Origin: Atherix ibis
Lineage: Eukaryota; Arthropoda; Insecta; Diptera; Athericidae
Assembly: GCA_958298945.1 (NCBI GenBank)
Contig: OY282608.1
Span: 23,103,933 to 23,167,932, forward strand
Reading direction: 5' to 3'
Length of the DNA: 64,000 nt
Below the pieces are notes generated by a model. The model ran no database searches, was not told the DNA's origin, and saw only the letters and a list, made by a program, of their open reading frames with translations. Below, piece by piece: positions 1 to 12,748 of the stretch. Both the position numbers and the translations under genes were made by a program. Each line of letters starts with the position of its first letter. The stretch's first letter is position 1.

Positions 1-790
1 CAACAAACCAACAAGCCAACAAACCAACAAACTAACAAACCAACAAGCCAACAAGTTAACAAACCAACAAACCAACAAACCAACAAGCCAACAAACCAAC
101 AAGCGAACAAACCAACAAACCAACAAACCAACAAGCCAACAAACCAACAAACCAACTAACCAAGTAACCAAAAAGCCAACAAACTAACAAACCAACAAGC
201 CAACAAGCCAACAAGCCAACAAACCAACAAACCAACAAGCCAACAAACCCACAAACCAACAAGCCAACAAACCAACAAACCAACAAACCAACAAAGCAAC
301 AAGCCAACAAGCCAACAAACCAACAAACCAACAAGCCAACAAACCAACAAACCAACAAACCAACAAACCAACAAACCAACAAACCAACATGCCAACAAAC
401 CAAAAAACTAAGTAACCAACAAGCCAACAAACCAGCAAACCAACAAACCAACATGCCAACAAACCAACAAATTAAGTAACCAACAAAGCAACAAGCCAAC
501 AAGCCAACAAACCAACAAACCAACAAGCCAATAAACCAACAAACCAACAAACCAACAAACCAACAAACCAACATGCCAACAAACCAAAAAACTAAGTAAC
601 CAACAAGCCAACAAACCAACAAACCAACAAACCAACATGCCAACAAACCAACAAACTAAGTAACCAACAAGCCAACAAACCAACAAACCAACAAACCAAT
701 AAGCCAACAAACCAACAAGCCAACAAACCAACAAACCAACAAGCCAACAAGCCAACAAACCAACAAACCAACAAACCAATAAGCCATCTA
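1..790. repeat. 790-bp segment, exact copy of 6,551-7,340
   Basis: Read line against line, positions 1-790 are identical to 6,551-7,340; the first difference is G at 791 against A at 7,341. The offset of 6,550 is 818 units plus 6 bases, which equals the net effect of the six 9-bp units lying between. The match probably continues to the left of the window. The segment carries the landmark GTTAAC at 55-60 (6,605-6,610 in the copy). Confidence 0.93.
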
Positions 791-943
791 GCCAACAAAC
801 CAACAAGCCAACAAGCCAACAAACCAACAAACCAACAAACCAACAAACAAATAAACCAACAAACCAAAAAACCAACAAACCAACAAACCAACAAACCATC
901 AAACGAACAAAGCAACAAACCAACAAACCAACAAACCAACAAG

Positions 944-952
944 CCAACAAAA
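944..952. other. Register-shifting 9-bp unit CCAACAAAA
   Basis: One extra A shifts the octamer register by +1. The same unit occurs at 1,314-1,322, 1,828-1,836 and 40,539-40,547. The first three share context (after CCATCAAA, CGAACAAA, GCAACAAA and before CAAATAAA), so they are copies of one event. Confidence 0.85.
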
Positions 953-1136
953 CCAACAAACAAATAAACCAACAAACCAACAAACAAATAAACCAACAAA
1001 CCAACAAACCAACAAACCAACAAACCAACAAACCAACAAACCAACAAGCCAACAAACCAACAAACAAATAAACCAACAAACCAAAAAACCAACAAACCAA
1101 CAAACCAACAAACCAACAAACCAAGTAACCAACAAG

Positions 1137-1145
1137 CCAAAAAAA
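1137..1145. other. Register-shifting 9-bp unit CCAAAAAAA
   Basis: This unit shifts register by +1 and recurs at 1,651-1,659, 4,141-4,149 and 42,963-42,971. The first three are followed by CCAACAAA and CTAACAAG, marking copies of one ancestral unit. Confidence 0.85.
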
Positions 1146-2319
1146 CCAACAAACTAACAAGCCAACAAGCCAACAAACCAACAAACCAACAACCCAACAA
1201 ACCAACAAACCAACAAACAAATAAACCAACAAACCAAAAAACCAACAAACCAACAAACCAACAAACCATCAAACGAACAAAGCAACAAACCAACAAACCA
1301 ACAAACCAACAAGCCAACAAAACCAACAAACAAATAAACCAACAAACCAACAAACAAATAAACCAACAAACCAACAAACCAACAAACCAACAAACCAACA
1401 AACCAAAGAGCCAACAAACCAACAAACCCACAAACCAACAAACCAACAAACCAACAAACCAACAACCCAAAAAACCAACAAACCAACAAGCCAACAAGCC
1501 AACAAACCAACAAACTCACAAACAAACAAACCAACAAACCAACAAACCAACAAACCAACAAGCCAACAAACCAACAAACAAATAAACCAACAAACCAAAA
1601 AACCAACAAACCAACAAACCAACAAACCAACAAACCAAGTAACCAACAAGCCAAAAAAACCAACAAACTAACAAGCCAACAAGCCAACAAACCAACAAAC
1701 CAACAACCCAACAAACCAACAAACCAACAAACAAATAAACCAACAAACCAAAAAACCAACAAACCAACAAACCAACAAACCATCAAACGAACAAAGCAAC
1801 AAACCAACAAACCAACAAACCAACAAGCCAACAAAACCAACAAACAAATAAACCAACAAACCAACAAACAAATAAACCAACAAACCAACAAACCAACAAA
1901 CCAACAAACCAACAAACCAAAAAACCAACAAACGAAAAAACCAACAAGCCAACAAGCCAACAAACCAACAAACAAACAAACCAACAAGCCAACAAACCAA
2001 CAAACCAACAAAACAACAAACCAACAAGCCAACAAACCAACAAACAAATAAACCAACAAACCAAAAAACCAACAAACCAACAAACCAACAAACCAACAAA
2101 CCAACAAACCAACAAGCCAACAAACCAACAAACCAACAAACCAACAAGCCAACAAACCAACAAACAAATAAACCAACAAACCAACAAACCAACAAACCAA
2201 CAAACCAAAAAACCAACAAACCAACAAGCCAACATGCCAACAAGCCAACAAACCAACAAACTAACAAACCAACAAACGAACTAACCAACAAACCAACAAA
2301 CTAAGTAACCAACAAGCCA

Positions 2320-3180
2320 ACAAACCAACAAACCAACAAACCAACAAACCAACAAGCCAACAAACCAACAAACCAACAAGCCAACAAACCAACAAACCAA
2401 CAAACCAACAAGCCAACAAACCAACAAACCAACAAACCAAAAAACCAACAAACCAACAAGCCAACAAACCAACAAACCAACAAGCCAAAAAGCCAACAAA
2501 CCAACAAACCAACAAGCCAACAAACCAAGAAACCAACAAACCAACAAGCCAACAAACCAACAAACCAACAAACCAACAAGCCAACAAACCAACAAATCAA
2601 CAAACCAAAAAACCAACAAACCAACAAACCAACAAACCAACAAACCAACAAACCAACAAGCCAACAATCCAACAAACCAACAAAACAACAAACCAACAAG
2701 CCAACAAACCAACAAGCCAACAAACCAACAAACCATTAAACCGAGTAACCAAAAAGCCAACAAACTAACAAACAAACAAGCCAACAAACCAACAAGACAA
2801 CAAGCCAACAATACAACAAACCTACAAAGCAACAAACCAAAAAATCAACAAACCAAAAAACCAACAAACCAACAAACCATCAAACGAACAAAACAACAAG
2901 CCAACAAGACAACAAACCAACAAACCAACAAGCCAACAAACCATCAAACCAACAAGCCAACAAGCCAACAAACCAACAAACCAACAAACCAACAAACCAA
3001 CAAGCCAACAAACCAACAAACCAACAAGCCAACAAACCAACAAACCAACAAACCAACAAACCAACAAGCCAACAAGCCAACAAACCAACAAACCAACAAG
3101 CCAACAAACCAACAAACCAATAAGCCAACAAACCAACAAACCAACAAGCCAATATGCCAACAAACCAACAAACTAAGTAA
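2320..3180. repeat. Higher-order repeat copy, partner at 4,497-5,350
   Basis: This stretch matches 4,497-5,350 at an offset of 2,177 bp, falling to 2,169 bp near its end. The offset of 272 units plus 1 reflects the extra base in the 9-bp unit at 4,141-4,149. A rare linked pair, CATTAAAC followed by CGAGTAAC, lies at 2,734 and again at 4,911. Scattered substitutions separate the copies, so this duplication is older than the 790-bp one. The boundaries are approximate. Confidence 0.75.
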
Positions 3181-4496
3181 CCAACAAGCCAACAAACCTA
3201 CAAACCAACAAGCCAACAAACCAACAAATCAACAAGCCAACAAACCAACAAACCAACAAACTAACAAACCAACAAACCAACAAACCAACAAACCAACAAA
3301 CCAACAAGCCAACAAACCAACAAACAAATAAACCAACAAACCAAAAAACCAACAAACCAACAAACCAACAAGCCAACAAACCAACAAACCAACAAACCAA
3401 CAAACCAAGTAACCAACAAGCCAACAAACCAACAAACCAACAAGCCAACAAGCCAACAAACCAACAAACCAACAAGCCAACAAGCCAATAAACCAACAAA
3501 CTAACAAACCAACAAACGAACTAACCAACAAACCAACAAACTAAGTAACCAACAAGCCAACAAACCAACAAACCAACAAACCAAGTAACCAACAAGCCAA
3601 CAAACCAACAAACCAACAAGCCAACAAGCCAACAAACCAACAAGCCAACAAACCAACAAACCAACAAGCCAACAAACCAACAAACCAACAAACTAACAAA
3701 TCAAAAAACCAACAAACCAACAAACCAACAAGCCAACAAACCAACAAACCAACAAACCAAGTAACCAACAAGCCAACAAACCAACAAGCCAACAAGCCAA
3801 CAAACCAACAAACCAACAAACCAACAAACAAATAAACCAACAAACCAAAAAACCAACAAACCAACAAACCAACAAACCAACAAACCAAAGAGCCAACAAA
3901 CCAACAAACCAACAAACCAATAAACCAACAAACCAACAAACCAACAAACCAACAATCCAAAAAACCAACAAACCAACAAGCCAACAAGCCAACAAACCAA
4001 CAAACTAACAAACCAACATACCAACAAACCAACAAACCAACAAACCAACAAGCCAACAAACCAACAAACAAATAAACCAACAAACCAAAAAACCAACAAA
4101 CCAACAAACCAACAAACCAACAAACCAAGTAACCAACAAGCCAAAAAAACCAACAAACTAACAAGCCAACAAGCCAACAAACCAACAAACCAACAACCCA
4201 ACAAACCAACAAACCAAAAAACCAACAAGCCAACAAATTAACAAACCAACAAACCAACAAACCAACAAGCCAACAAACCAACAAGCCAACACACCAACAA
4301 ACCAACAAACCAACAAGCCAACAAACCAACAAACCAACAAACCAACCAACCAAGTAACCAAAAAGCCAACAAACTAACAAACCAACAAGCCAACAAGCCA
4401 ACAAGCCAACAAGCCAACAAGCCAACAAACCAACAAACCAACAAGCCAACAAACCAACAAACCAACAAGCCAACAAACCAACAAACCAACAAGCCA

Positions 4497-5350
4497 ACAA
4501 GCCAACAAACCAACAAACCAACAAACCAACAAGCCAACAAACCAACAAACCAACAAGCCAACAAACCAACAAACCAACAAACCAACAAGCCAACAAACCA
4601 ACAAACCAACAAACCAAAAAACCAACAAACCAACAAGCCAACAAACCAACAAACCAACAAGCCAAGAAGCCAACAAACCAACAAACCAACAAGCCAACAA
4701 ACCAAGAAACCAACAAACCAACAAGCCAACAAACCAACAAACCAACAAACCAACAAGCCAACAAACCAGCAAATCAACAAACCAAAAAACCAACAAACCA
4801 ACAAACCAACAAACCAACAAACCAACAAACCAACAAGCCAACAATCCAACAAACCAACAAACCAACAAACCAACAAGCCAACAAACCAACAAGCCAACAA
4901 ACCAACAAACCATTAAACCGAGTAACCAAAAAGCCAACAAACTAACAAACCAACAAGCCAACAAACCAACAAGACAACAAGCCAACAATCCAACAAACCT
5001 ACAAAGCAACAAACCAAAAAACCAACAAACCAAAAAACCAACAAACCAACAAACCATCAAACGAACAAAACACCAAGCCAACAAGACAACAAACCAACAA
5101 ACCAACAAGCCAACAAACCATCAAACCAACAAGCCAACAAGCTAACAAACCAACAAACCAACAAACCAACAAGCCAACAAACCAACAAACCAACAAGCCA
5201 ACAAACCAACAAACCAACAAATCAACAAACCAACAAGCCAACAAGCCAACAAACCAACAAACCAACAAGCCAACAAACCAACAAACCAACAAGCCAACAA
5301 ACCAACAAACCAACAAGCCAACATGCCAACAAACCAACAAACTAAGTAAC
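4497..5350. repeat. Higher-order repeat copy, partner at 2,320-3,180
   Basis: This is the second copy of the 2.18-kb-offset duplication and shares the rare CATTAAAC plus CGAGTAAC pair at 4,911. Differences include CCAACATG near 5,319 where the first copy has CCAATATG near 3,150. The boundaries are approximate. Confidence 0.75.
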
Positions 5351-6550
5351 CAACAAGCCAACAAACCAACAAACCAACAAGCCAACAAGCCAACAAACCA
5401 ACAAACCAACAAACTAACAAACCAACAAACCAAGTAACCAACAAACCAACAAACCATCAAACGAACAAAGCAACAAACTAACAAACCAACAAACCAACAA
5501 GCCAACAAACCAACAAACAAATAAACCAACAAACCAACAAACAAATAAACCAACAAACCAACAAACCAACAAACCAACAAACCAACAAACCAAAAAACCA
5601 ACAAACGAACAAACCAACAAGCCAACAAGCCAACAAACCAACAAACAAACAAACCAACAAGCCAACAAACCAAAAAACCAACAAAACAACAAACCAACAA
5701 GCCAACAAACCAACAAACAAATAAACCAACAAACCAAAAAACCAAAAAACCAACAAACCAACAAACCAACAAACCAACAAACCAACAAACCAACAAGCCA
5801 ACAAACCAACAAACCAACAAACCAACAAGCCAACAAACCAACAAACAAATAAACCAACAAACCAACAAACCAACAAACCAACAAACCAAAAAACCAACAA
5901 ACCAACAAGCCAACATGCCAACAAGCCAACAAACCAACAAACTAACAAACCAACAAACGAACTAACCAACAAACCAACAAACTAAGTAACCAACAAGCCA
6001 ACAAACCTACAAACCAACAAGCCAACAAGCCAACAAACCAACAAACCAACAAGCCAACAAACCAACAAACCAACAAACTAACAAACCAACAAACCAACAA
6101 ACCAACAAACCAACAAACCAACAAACCAACAAGCCAACAAACCAACAAACAAATAAACCAACAAACCAAAAAACCAACAAACCAACAAACCAACAAGCCA
6201 ACAAACCAACAAACCAACAAACCAAGTAACCAACAAGCCAACAAACCAACAAACCAACAAGCCAACAAGCCAACAAACCAATAAACCAACAAGCCAACAA
6301 GCCAATAAACCAACAAACTAACAAACCAACAAACCAACAAACTAAGTAACCAACAAGCCAACAAACCTACAAACCAACAAGCCAACAAACCAACAAACCA
6401 ACAAGCCAACAAACCAACAAACCAACAAACTAACAAATCAAAAAACCAACAAACCAACAAACCAACAAGCCAACAAACCAACAAACGAACAAACCAAGTA
6501 ACCAACCAGCCAACAAACCAACAAACCAACAAGCCAGCAAGCCAACAAAC
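5351..6550. repeat. Mixed octamer segment with CCATCAAA, CAAATAAA and CTAAGTAA variants
   Basis: This segment contains only octamer units. It carries the linked trio CCATCAAA, CGAACAAA, GCAACAAA near 5,455, which also occurs near 896, 1,266 and 1,780, and the linked CAAATAAA units that follow it. Its closest relatives are in 0.9-2.3 kb rather than in the adjoining blocks. Confidence 0.7.
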
Positions 6551-7340
6551 CAACAAACCAACAAGCCAACAAACCAACAAACTAACAAACCAACAAGCCA
6601 ACAAGTTAACAAACCAACAAACCAACAAACCAACAAGCCAACAAACCAACAAGCGAACAAACCAACAAACCAACAAACCAACAAGCCAACAAACCAACAA
6701 ACCAACTAACCAAGTAACCAAAAAGCCAACAAACTAACAAACCAACAAGCCAACAAGCCAACAAGCCAACAAACCAACAAACCAACAAGCCAACAAACCC
6801 ACAAACCAACAAGCCAACAAACCAACAAACCAACAAACCAACAAAGCAACAAGCCAACAAGCCAACAAACCAACAAACCAACAAGCCAACAAACCAACAA
6901 ACCAACAAACCAACAAACCAACAAACCAACAAACCAACATGCCAACAAACCAAAAAACTAAGTAACCAACAAGCCAACAAACCAGCAAACCAACAAACCA
7001 ACATGCCAACAAACCAACAAATTAAGTAACCAACAAAGCAACAAGCCAACAAGCCAACAAACCAACAAACCAACAAGCCAATAAACCAACAAACCAACAA
7101 ACCAACAAACCAACAAACCAACATGCCAACAAACCAAAAAACTAAGTAACCAACAAGCCAACAAACCAACAAACCAACAAACCAACATGCCAACAAACCA
7201 ACAAACTAAGTAACCAACAAGCCAACAAACCAACAAACCAACAAACCAATAAGCCAACAAACCAACAAGCCAACAAACCAACAAACCAACAAGCCAACAA
7301 GCCAACAAACCAACAAACCAACAAACCAATAAGCCATCTA
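6551..7340. repeat. 790-bp segment, exact copy of 1-790
   Basis: This is the second copy of the opening segment, with no difference over 790 bp. It begins a run of higher-order units: a third, nearly identical copy starts 1,264 bp (158 units) further on near 7,815-7,870. That third copy differs by a few substitutions, for example AAACTAAG near 8,284 where this copy has AAATTAAG near 7,020. Confidence 0.93.
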
Positions 7341-7868
7341 ACCAACAAACTAACAAACCAACAAACCAACAAACCAACAAACCAACAAAACAACAAACCA
7401 ACAAGCCAACAAACCAACAAACAAATAAACCAACAAACCAAAAAACCAACAAACCAACAAGCCAACAAACCAACAAACCAACAATACAAGTAACCAACAA
7501 GCCAACAAACCAACAAACCAACAAGCCAACAAGCCAACAAACCAATAAACCAACAAGCCAACAAGCCAATAAACCAACAAATTAACAAACCAACAAACCA
7601 ACAAACTAAGTAACCAACAAGCCAACAAACCTACAAACCAATAAGCCAACAAACCAACAAACCAACAAGCCAACAAATCAACAAACCAACAAACTAACAA
7701 ATCAAAAAACCAACAAACCAACAAACCAACAAGCCAACAAACCAACAAACGAACAAACCAAGTAACCAACCAGCAAACAAACCAACAAACCAACAAGCCA
7801 ACAAGCCAACAAACCAACAAACCAACAAGCCAACAAACCAACAAACCAACAAACCAACAAGCCAACAA

Positions 7869-10300
7869 GTTAACAAACCAACAAACCAACAAACCAACAA
7901 GCCAACAAACCAACAAGCGAACAAACCAACAAACCAACAAACCAACAAGCCAACAAACCAACAAACCAACTAACCAAGTAACCAAAAAGCCAACAAACTA
8001 ACAAACCAACAAGCCAACAAGCCAACAAGCCAACAAACCAACAAACCAACAAGCCAACAAACCCACAAACCAACAAGCCAACAAACCAACAAACCAACAA
8101 ACCAACTAAGCAACAAGCCAACAAGCCAACAAACCAACAAACCAACAAGCCAACAAACCAACAAACCAACAAACCAACAAACCAACAAACCAACAAACCA
8201 ACATGCCAACAAACCAAAAAACTAAGTAACCAACAAGCCAACAAACCAGCAAACCAACAAACCAACATGCCAACAAACCAACAAACTAAGTAACCAACAA
8301 AGCAACAAGCCAACAAGCCAACAAACCAACAAACCAACAAGCCAATAAACCAACAAACCAACAAACCAACAAACCAACAAACCAACATGCCAACAAACCA
8401 AAAAACTAAGTAACCAACAAGCCAACAAACCAACAAACCAACAAACCAACATGCCAACAAACCAACAAACTAAGTAACCAACAAGCCAACAAACCAACAA
8501 ACCAACAAACCAATAAGCCAACAAACCAACAAGCCAACAAAGCAACAAGCCAATAAACCAACAAGCCAACAAACCAACAAACCAACAAACCAAGTAACCA
8601 AAAAGCCATCAAACTAAGAAACCAACAAGCCAACCAGCCAACAAACCAACAAACCAACAAAGCAACAAACCAACAATCCAAAAAACCAACAAACTAACAA
8701 GCCAACAAGCCAACAAACCAACAAGCCAACAACCCAACAAACCAACAAACCAACAAGCCAACAAACCAACAAACCAACAAACCAAAAAACCAAAAAGCCA
8801 ACAAACTAACAAACCAACAAGCCAACAAACCGACAAGCCAACAAGCCAACAAGCTAACAAACCAACAAACCAACAAACCAACAAGCCAACAAACCAACAA
8901 ACCAACAAGCCACCAAACCAACAAACCAACAAATCAACAAACCAACAAGCCAACAAGCCAACAAACCAACAAACCAACAAACCAACAAACCAACAAACCA
9001 ACAAGCCAACAAACCAACAAACCAACAAGCCAACATGCCAACAAACCAACAAACTAAGTAACCAACAAGCCAACAAACCAACAAACCAACAAGCCAACAA
9101 GCCAACAAACCAACAAACCAACAAACTAACAAACCAACAAACCAAGTAACCAACAAGCCAACAAACCATCAAACGAACAAAGCAACAAACCAACAAACCA
9201 ACAAACCAACAAGCCAACAAACCAACAAACAAATAAACCAACAAACCAACAAACAAATAAACCAACAAACCAACAAACCAACAAACCAACAAACCAAAAA
9301 ACCAACAAACGAACAAACCAACAAGCCAACAAGCCAACAAACCAACAAACCAACAAACCAACAAGCCAACAAACCAACAAACCAACAAACCAACAAACCA
9401 ACAAGCCAACAAACCAACAAACAAATAAACCAACAAACCAAAAAACCAACAAACCAACAAACCAACAAACCAACAAACCAACAAACCAACAAACCAACAA
9501 GCCAACAAACCAACAAACCAACAAACCAACAAGCCAACAAACCAACAAACAAATAAACCAACAAACCAACTAACCAACAAACCAACAAACCAAAAAACCA
9601 ACAAACCAACAAGCCAACAAGCCAACAAGCCAACAAACCAACAAACTAACAAACCAACAAACGAACTAACCAACAAACCAACAAACTAAGTAACCAACAA
9701 GCCAACAAACCTACAAACCAACAAGCCAACAAGCCAACAAACCAACAAACCAACAAGCCAACAAACCAACAAACCAACAAACTAACAAACCAACAAACCA
9801 ACAAACCAACAAACCAACAAACCAACAAGCCAACAAACCAACAAACAAATAAACCAACAAACCAAAAAACCAACAAACCAACAAACCAACAAGCCAACAA
9901 ACCAACAAACCAACAAACCAAGTAACCAACAAGCCAACAAACCAACAAACCAACAAGCCAACAAGCCAACAAACCAATAAACCAACAAGCCAACAAGCCA
10001 ATAAACCAACAAACTAACAAACCAACAAACCAACAAACTAAGTAACCAACAAGCCAACAAACCTACAAACCAACAAGCCAACAAACCAACAAACCAACAA
10101 GCCAACAAACCAACAAACCAACAAACTAACAAATCAAAAAACCAACAAACCAACAAACCAACAAGCCAACAAACCAACAAACGAACAAACCAAGTAACCA
10201 ACAAGCCAACAAACCAACAAACCAACAAGCCAACAAGCCAACAAACCAACAAACCAACAAGCCAACAAACCAACAAACCAACAAACCAACAAGCCAAAAA
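7869..10300. repeat. Higher-order unit, 2,432 bp (304 octamers)
   Basis: The unit is defined by the landmark GTTAAC at 7,869 and its next occurrence at 10,301. Variant order is nearly the same as in the following unit, with differences such as CCAACAAG at about 7,863 against CCAAAAAG at about 10,295. The phase of the unit is chosen by landmark, not by a real boundary. The spacing is an exact multiple of 8. Confidence 0.85.
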
Positions 10301-12748
10301 GTTAACAAACCAACAAACCAACAGACCAACAAGCCAACAAACCAACAAGCCAACAAACCAACAAACCAACAAACCAACAAGCCAACAAACCAACAAGCGA
10401 ACAAACCAACAAACCAACAAACCAACAAGCCAACAAACCAACAAACCAACTAACCAAGTAACCAAAAAGCCAACAAACTAACAAACCAACAAGCCAACAA
10501 GCCAACAAGCCAACAAACCAACAAACCAACAAGCCAACAAACCCACAAACCAACAAGCCAACAAACCAACAAACCAACAAACCAACAAAGCAACAAGCCA
10601 ACAAGCCAACAAACCAACAAACCAACAAGCCAACAAACCAACAAACCAACAAACCAACAAACCAACAAACCAACAAACCAACATGCCAACAAACCAAAAA
10701 ACTAAGTAACCAACAAGCCAACAAACCAGCAAACCAACAAACCAACATGCCAACAAACCAACAAACTAAGTAACCAACAAAGCAACAAGCCAACAAGCCA
10801 ACAAACCAACAAACCAACAAGCCAATAAACCAACAAACCAACAAACCAACAAACCAACAAACCAACATGCCAACAAACCAAAAAACTAAGTAACCAACAA
10901 GCCAACAAACCAACAAACCAACAAACCAACATGCCAACAAACCAACAAACTAAGTAACCAACAAGCCAACAAACCAACAAACCAACAAACCAATAAGCCA
11001 ACAAACCAACAAGCCAAGAAAGCAACAAGCCAATAAACCAACAAGCCAACAAACCAACAAACCAACAAACCAAGTAACCAAAAAGCCATCAAACTAAGAA
11101 ACCAACAAGCCAACCAGCCAACAAACCAACAAACCAACAAAGCAACAAACCAACAATCCAAAAAACCAACAAACTAACAAGCCAACAAGCCAACAAACCA
11201 ACAAGCCAACAACCCAACAAACCAACAAACCAACAAGCCAACAAACCAACAAACCAACAAACCAAAAAACCAAAAAGCCAACAAACTAACAAACCAACAA
11301 GCCAACAAACCGACAAGCCAACAAGCCAACAAGCTAACAAACCAACAAACCAACAAACCAACAAGCCAACAAACCAACAAACCAACAAGCCACCAAACCA
11401 ACAAACCAACAAATCAACAAACCAACAAGCCAACAAGCCAACAAACCAACAAACCAACAAACCAACAAACCAACAAACCAACAAGCCAACAAACCAACAA
11501 ACCAACAAGCCAACATGCCAACAAACCAACAAACTAAGTAACCAACAAGCCAACAAACCAACAAACCAACAAGCCAACAAGCCAACAAACCAACAAACCA
11601 ACAAACTAACAAACCAACAAACCAAGTAACCAACAAGCCAACAAACCATCAAACGAACAAAGCAACAAACCAACAAACCAACAAACCAACAAGCCAACAA
11701 ACCAACAAACAAATAAACCAACAAACCAACAAACCAACAAACCAACAAACCAAAAAACCAACAAACGAACAAACCAACAAGCCAACAAGCCAACAAACCA
11801 ACAAACCAACAAACCAACAAGCCAACAAACCAACAAACCAACAAACCAACAAACCAACAAGCCAACAAACCAACAAACAAATAAACCAACAAACCAAAAA
11901 ACCAACAAACCAACAAACCAACAAACCAACAAACCAACAAACCAACAAGCCAACAAACCAACAAACCAACAAACCAACAAGCCAACAAACCAACAAACAA
12001 ATAAACCAACAAACCAACTAACCAACAAACCAACAAACCAAAAAACCAACAAACCAACAAGCCAACAAGCCAACAAGCCAACAAACCAACAAACTAACAA
12101 ACCAACAAACGAACTAACCAACAAACCAACAAACTAAGTAACCAACAAGCCAACAAACCTACAAACCAACAAGCCAACAAGCCAACAAACCAACAAACCA
12201 ACAAGCCAACAAACCAACAAACCAACAAACTAACAAACCAACAAACCAACAAACCAACAAACCAACAAACCAACAAGCCAACAAACCAACAAACAAATAA
12301 ACCAACAAACCAAAAAACCAACAAACCAACAAACCAACAAGCCAACAAACCAACAAACCAACAAACCAAGTAACCAACAAGCCAACAAACCAACAAACCA
12401 ACAAGCCAACAAGCCAACAAACCAATAAACCAACAAGCCAACAAGCCAATAAACCAACAAACTAACAAACCAACAAACCAACAAACTAAGTAACCAACAA
12501 GCCAACAAACCTACAAACCAACAAGCCAACAAACCAACAAACCAATAAGCCAACAAACCAACAAACCAACAAATTAACAAATCAAAAAACCAACAAACCA
12601 ACAAACCAACAAGCCAACAAACCAACAAACGAACAAACCAAGTAACCAACAAGCCAACAAACCAACAAACCAACAAGCCAACAAGCCAACAAACCAACAA
12701 ACCAACAAGCCAACAAACCAACAAACCAACAAACCAACAAGCCAACAA
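10301..12748. repeat. Higher-order unit, 2,448 bp (306 octamers)
   Basis: The unit runs from GTTAAC at 10,301 to GTTAAC at 12,749. It repeats the preceding 2,432-bp unit. Local offsets between the two vary between about 2,408 and 2,480 bp, so gains and losses of whole octamers have occurred since duplication. A segment of 8.6-9.1 kb matches 11.1-11.6 kb at an offset of 2,480 bp. Confidence 0.85.
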
